Source: Neoroseomonas alkaliterrae (GTDB lineage Bacteria; Pseudomonadota; Alphaproteobacteria; Acetobacterales; Acetobacteraceae). Taken from it: a DNA stretch of 64,000 bases. The DNA is taken from NCBI RefSeq assembly GCF_014199195.1, contig NZ_JACIJE010000001.1:124001-188000 (forward strand), given 5' to 3'. Positions 58,734 through 64,000 of this stretch are shown here, in pieces; within the stretch, counting starts at the first letter, position 1, and each line of letters opens with the position of its first letter. Under the pieces are notes generated by a model, which was given only the letters and a program-made list of their open reading frames with translations, had not been told where the DNA came from and did no database searches. A program made the translations under genes and the position numbers.

Positions 58734-61052
58734 ATGTCCATCGCACCCGTTTTCCTCCTGGCGTTGCCGCTGGGGCTTGGCTTCGCCGCCGCCGCCGCGG
58801 TCCCGGCGATGCGTGGGCGGGGCGCGGCGCAGCTCGGCGCGGTCACCGCAGCGGTCGCGCTGCTCGTCTATCTCCTCGCCGCCCCCGGCGCCGCGGAACC
58901 CGAGGGGCTGCGTGCCGGCTTCTGGGCGGTGCCATCGCTCGGCATTGCCGGCGGCCTCCGGCTTGACGGCCTGTCGCTGGTCTTCGTCCTGCTCATCGCG
59001 GGCATCGGCGCCCTCGTGCTGCTCTATGCGGGGCGCTACCTGAAGGGCGATCCGCGGTTGCCGCGGCTGATCACGCTCCTGCTTCTCTTCATGGTGGCGA
59101 TGCTCGGCGCCGTGACGGCGGACGATGTCGTCACGCTCTTCGTGTTCTGGGAACTGACGAGCCTCGCCTCCTTCTTCCTCGTCGGCTACGACCACGAGAA
59201 GCCGGGAGCGCGGAAGGCCGCCCTTCAGGCGCTGCTGGTGACGGCGGGCGGGGGCCTCGCGCTTCTCGCCGGGCTGATCCTGGCCGCGGTCGCCGCCGGG
59301 ACCACGAGCCTGTCCGGCATCATCGCGGCGCGCGAAGCGGTGCTCGCCCACCCTGCCGCCGCTCCGGCGATGCTGCTGATCATCCTCGGCTGCTTCACGA
59401 AGTCGGCGCAGTTCCCCTTCCATTTCTGGCTGCCCAACGCCATGGCCGCGCCGACGCCGGTCAGCGCCTACCTCCATTCGGCGACGATGGTGAAGCTCGG
59501 CGTCTATCTCCTCGCGCGCCTCAACCCGATCTATCAGCACGAGGCGCTCTGGCAGGACGTGCTGACCACGGCAGGGCTGCTGACCACCGCGACCGGCGCG
59601 CTGATGGCGCTGCGCGAGAGCGACCTCAAGCGCGTGCTCGCCTGGACGACGGTGACCGCGCTCGGCACCCTCACCATGCTGATCGGTCTTGCACCGGCGC
59701 TCTCGGCCACGGCCGCCGTCACCTTCCTGGTGGTGCATGCGCTCTACAAGGCGGCGCTGTTCCTCGTCGCCGGCATCGTGGACCATGAAACCGGCACGCG
59801 CGACGCCGCCGCGCTCGGCGGGCTGCGCCACGCCATGCCGCTGACGGCCCTCGCCGCGGTTCTCGCCGCCTTCTCGATGGCTGGCCTGCCGCCCTTCGTC
59901 GGCTTCGTCGCGAAGGAGATCGTCTACGAGGCGAAGCTCGCCTCCGGCAGCCTCGCCGGCCCGGCGGCGATGGTGGGGTTCCTCGTCAATGCCGCCATGG
60001 TCGCGGTCGCGGGCCTCATGTCCTGGCGCCTCTTCTTCGGCCCTCGGCGGCCGACGCCGCAGGTCCCGCATGACCCGCCGAAATCCATGCTCGCCGGCCC
60101 CATCCTGCTCGCCACGCTCGGGTTGCTGGCCGGCGCCGCGCCCTCGCTGCTCGGCGAGTGGCTGGTGGACGGGGCGGTGGCCTCGATCCTCGGCGCGCCC
60201 GCTTCGGCACCTCTGAAGTTCTGGCATGGGTTCACGCCGGTCCTCGCGCTCAGTGTCGCCACCATCGGCTTCGGGCTTCTCCTGCTGATCCTGTGGGAGA
60301 GGCTGATGCCGCGCCTGCGGCGCACGGCCGCCCTCGACCGTCTCGACACCGCGCGCGGCTACGAGGCCGCCCTGGCCGGGATCGTGTCCTGGTCCGACGG
60401 CACCACCCGCACCGTGCAGCACGGCAGCCTGCGCGGCTACATGCGCGTTCTCCTGCTCACCTGCGCGCTGGTGCCGCTGGCGCTGCTCGCATGGCGCGGC
60501 GGCCTCGCGCGGCCGGAGGGCGCGCCGCTCGATCCCCGGGCGCTGGCCTTCCTGCTGATCGCCCTCGGCGCCATCGCCTGCGCGCTGGCGCGCGGCACCT
60601 TCGCCGCGGTCATGGCGCTCGGCCTGGTCGGCTTCGCGACCGCGGTGGTCTTCCTCACCTTCGGCGCGCCGGACGTGGCGCTGACGCAGTTCACCGTCGA
60701 GGTGCTGCTGGTCGTCATCCTCGCGACCGTGCTGATCCGCCTGCCCGTCCGTGCGCGCGACAGCCGCACCGCCCGCCAGCGCGGCGCCGACGCTGCCGTG
60801 GCGGGGGTGGTCGGCCTCTCGGTCACCCTCGCGCTCATGGCGGTTCTCGCCGAGCCCTTCGATCCGCGGCTGGCCGAATGGTTCGGGGCGCAGAGCGTCC
60901 CGGGCGGCCATGGCCGCAACGTCGTCAATGTCATCCTGGTGGATTTCCGCGCACTCGACACGCTCGGCGAAATCGCCGTGCTCGCCATCGCCGCCTTCGC
61001 GGTGCTGGCGCTGCTGCGCGGCACGAAGGCCGAGCGGCAGGCGGGGGGCTGA
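58734..61052 (+). CDS. mrpA: Mrp-type Na+/H+ antiporter subunit A (operon 2)
   Basis: Second MrpA, 772 aa, same domain plan as the copy at 35776 but clearly diverged: LFVFWELTSLASFFLVGYDHE replaces the copy-1 version (shown in part), and FVGFVAKEIVYEAKLASG differs. C-terminal DUF4040/MrpB-like part ends with [25 protein letters not shown] about 9 nt before ATG is a plausible ribosome site. Preceded by the palindrome array at 58594-58643. Confidence 0.95.
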   Translation: MSIAPVFLLALPLGLGFAAAAAVPAMRGRGAAQLGAVTAAVALLVYLLAAPGAAEPEGLRAGFWAVPSLGIAGGLRLDGLSLVFVLLIAGIGALVLLYAGRYLKGDPRLPRLITLLLLFMVAMLGAVTADDVVTLFVFWELTSLASFFLVGYDHEKPGARKAALQALLVTAGGGLALLAGLILAAVAAGTTSLSGIIAAREAVLAHPAAAPAMLLIILGCFTKSAQFPFHFWLPNAMAAPTPVSAYLHSATMVKLGVYLLARLNPIYQHEALWQDVLTTAGLLTTATGALMALRESDLKRVLAWTTVTALGTLTMLIGLAPALSATAAVTFLVVHALYKAALFLVAGIVDHETGTRDAAALGGLRHAMPLTALAAVLAAFSMAGLPPFVGFVAKEIVYEAKLASGSLAGPAAMVGFLVNAAMVAVAGLMSWRLFFGPRRPTPQVPHDPPKSMLAGPILLATLGLLAGAAPSLLGEWLVDGAVASILGAPASAPLKFWHGFTPVLALSVATIGFGLLLLILWERLMPRLRRTAALDRLDTARGYEAALAGIVSWSDGTTRTVQHGSLRGYMRVLLLTCALVPLALLAWRGGLARPEGAPLDPRALAFLLIALGAIACALARGTFAAVMALGLVGFATAVVFLTFGAPDVALTQFTVEVLLVVILATVLIRLPVRARDSRTARQRGADAAVAGVVGLSVTLALMAVLAEPFDPRLAEWFGAQSVPGGHGRNVVNVILVDFRALDTLGEIAVLAIAAFAVLALLRGTKAERQAGG

Positions 61053-61056
61053 GACG

Positions 61057-61473
61057 ATGGACGCGACCGTTATCCTGCGGGTTTCCGCACCGCTGCTGCT
61101 CTGGGTGCCGATGGCCCTGTCGCTCTATCTCCTCCTGCGCGGCCACAACGACCCCGGTGGCGGCTTCGTCGGCGGCCTCGTCGGCGCCGCCGGGCTGGTG
61201 TTCCACGCCATCGCGCGCGGCCATGCGGCGGCGCTGCGCGTCATGCGGTTGCCGCCCGCCTCCTGGTGCGGCCTCGGCCTGCTTCTCGCCGCCGCGAGCG
61301 GGCTGCTCGCCTGGCTGGATCCGCAGGCCGGCTACCTCACGCATCGCTGGTGGTTCGCGGATGTCGGCGTGACCCTGCCGATCGGCACCGCCCTTCTCTT
61401 CGACATCGGCGTCTATCTCGTCGTGGTCGGCACGATCACCGCCATGTCCTTCGCCCTGGTCGCGGAGGACTAG
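61057..61473 (+). CDS. mrpB: Mrp-type Na+/H+ antiporter subunit B (operon 2)
   Basis: 138 aa; MnhB hallmark LLLRGHNDPGGGFVGGLVGA, then ALLFDIGVYLVVVGTITAM. Start at 61057, four bases after the mrpA stop. Four predicted helices. Confidence 0.95.
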   Translation: MDATVILRVSAPLLLWVPMALSLYLLLRGHNDPGGGFVGGLVGAAGLVFHAIARGHAAALRVMRLPPASWCGLGLLLAAASGLLAWLDPQAGYLTHRWWFADVGVTLPIGTALLFDIGVYLVVVGTITAMSFALVAED

Positions 61474-61476
61474 CCG

Positions 61477-61916
61477 ATGGAGATCGCTCTCTCCGCTGCC
61501 ATCGGCGTGCTTGTCGCCGCTGCCGCCTACCTGCTTCTCGCGCGCGATCTGCCGCGAGGGCTGATCGGCTTCGTGCTGCTCGGCACCGCGGCGAATCTCG
61601 TGATCTTCGCCGCCGGGCGGATCGGCACCATGACGCCGCCGCTGGTCGAGCCTGGCGCGACCGCGCTCGCCGCCGGCGCGGCGAATCCGCTGCCGCAAGC
61701 GCTCGTGCTCACCGCCATCGTGATCGGCTTCGGGCTCACGGCCTTCGCTCTGGTGCTCGTCATGCGCGCCCATGCCGCCTTCGGCAGCGCACGGTCGGAG
61801 GACATGGACGCGGCCGAGCCACCGGCGTGCACCGAGGCTGCGCCGGCGCCGCCCGAAACCGGTTTCGTGCGCCAGCCCGCCCGTGCCCCCGCCCGCCCGC
61901 TGCGGGAGGTGGTGTG

Positions 61917-61917
<1 letters not shown>
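61477..61917 (+). CDS. mrpC: Mrp-type Na+/H+ antiporter subunit C (operon 2)
   Basis: 146 aa; NuoK-like core AAYLLLARDLPRGLIGFVLL and ANPLPQALVLTAIVIGFGLT. A hydrophilic tail rich in Pro/Ala/Arg follows. The stop overlaps the mrpD ATG (TGATG). Confidence 0.94.
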
Positions 61918-63439
<1,522 letters not shown>

Positions 63440-63443
<4 letters not shown>

Positions 63444-63766
63444 GGCGCGCCATCGCCTGGCTTCATGTCGCAGCCACCTTCGTCACGGAACTCGCGAAGT
63501 CCACCGCCGCGACCATCCGCGCCGTGCTCGGCCCGACGGAGAGGCTGCGGCCCGCGATCCTCGCCGTGCCGCTCGATATCCGGTCGGAGGCAGGCACCGC
63601 GCTGTTCGCGGACATGGTCACGCTCACCCCCGGCACCACGAGCCTCGACGTCTCCGCCGATGGTCGCACGCTCTATGTCCACGCGCTGCACGCCCCGGAT
63701 CGGGAAGCCGCGGTCGCCGGCCTGAAATCCACGCTCGAGGCCCGCGCAAGGGAGGTCCTGCCATGA
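63440..63766 (+). CDS. mrpE: Mrp-type Na+/H+ antiporter subunit E (operon 2)
   Basis: 108 aa; MnhE signature DMVTLTPGTTSLDVS and TLYVHALHA. Shorter N-terminus than copy 1. ATGA overlaps on both sides. Confidence 0.92.
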
Positions 63767-64000
63767 CCGGCCTCATGACCTGGGCGGCGGCGCTCGCGGC
63801 CGCCATCGTCACCCTCGGCCTCGTCCCCGTCGCCTGGCGGCTGATCGCCGGCCCGTCCTCCGCGGACAGGGCGATCGCGACCGACATGCTGGGGCTGCTC
63901 GGCGTCTGCCTCGCCGCGCTCACCGCGCTGCTCGCAGGCCATGTCGCGTTCCTCGACGTCGCGCTCGGCATCGCCCTGGTCGGCTTCCTCGCCGCCGTGG
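63763..64000 (+). CDS. mrpF: Mrp-type Na+/H+ antiporter subunit F (operon 2, cut by window end)
   Basis: The first 79 codons are visible, overlapping the mrpE stop (ATGA). RLIAGPSSADRAIATDMLGL is the MnhF signature and FLDVALGIALVGFLAAV matches the third helix of copy 1. mrpG presumably follows outside the window. Confidence 0.9.
   Translation, partial: MTGLMTWAAALAAAIVTLGLVPVAWRLIAGPSSADRAIATDMLGLLGVCLAALTALLAGHVAFLDVALGIALVGFLAAV

Overview
The window is very GC-rich (about 70 percent or more by eye) and gene-dense, with many ATGA/GTGA start-stop overlaps. Gene content and order (ubiE, mutM, enoyl-CoA hydratase, rpsT, dnaA, dnaN, recF, gyrB, with dut-coaBC nearby) point to an Alphaproteobacterium, most likely Rhodospirillales/Acetobacteraceae of the Roseomonas type. 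The lineage is an inference from gene order and composition. No rRNA, CRISPR array, prophage or intact insertion sequence was seen.

Layout. 1-2.0 kb: the end of a histidine-degradation locus (hutF cut by the window edge, hutC). 2.2-8.9 kb: a TTC38-like repeat protein, dut-coaBC, a small DUF4260 membrane protein, ubiE, mutM, enoyl-CoA hydratase and rpsT. 9.1-17.4 kb: the replication block dnaA-dnaN-X-recF-gyrB, where X is an unexpected LtaS/OpgB-type membrane sulfatase-fold enzyme. 17.7 kb: tRNA-Thr(CGT) on the minus strand. 17.9-22.4 kb: a three-gene MacAB/LolCDE-like ABC exporter, a YddG-like exporter and a methyltransferase. 22.4-26.9 kb: an M23 peptidase whose N-terminus has been extended by an in-frame palindromic repeat element, then xseA, purD, a pterin dehydratase and a small zincin. 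27-35.7 kb: assorted catabolic and transport genes (DadA-like oxidase, M81 peptidase, MFS, YcgN, DapA-like aldolase, cupin, DMT exporter, YgjP-like protease, alcohol dehydrogenase).

35.8-64 kb: two Mrp-type Na+/H+ antiporter operons in the same orientation (mrpABCDEFG complete; a second mrpABCDE plus mrpF cut by the window end). Between them lies about 17 kb of nitrogen and C1 metabolism: an HcnB/HcnC-like (opine-oxidase-like) flavoprotein pair; a nine-gene minus-strand run soxB-soxD-soxA-soxG followed by all five components of a peptide/opine-type ABC importer; and a divergent three-gene ABC importer of the 2-aminoethylphosphonate/iron type. The simplest reading is a module that imports N-methylated or N-substituted amino compounds and oxidises them, flanked by Na+/H+ antiporters.

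Most notable observations: the composite four-hairpin repeat fused in frame to the M23 peptidase; overlapping GTTCAC/GTGAAC palindromes ahead of the second mrp operon; the duplicated mrp operons around the sarcosine-oxidase/ABC cluster; the LtaS-like gene inserted between dnaN and recF; a MutM zinc finger lacking its last cysteine; and several starts with no Shine-Dalgarno sequence sitting 6-9 nt after a -10-like hexamer.
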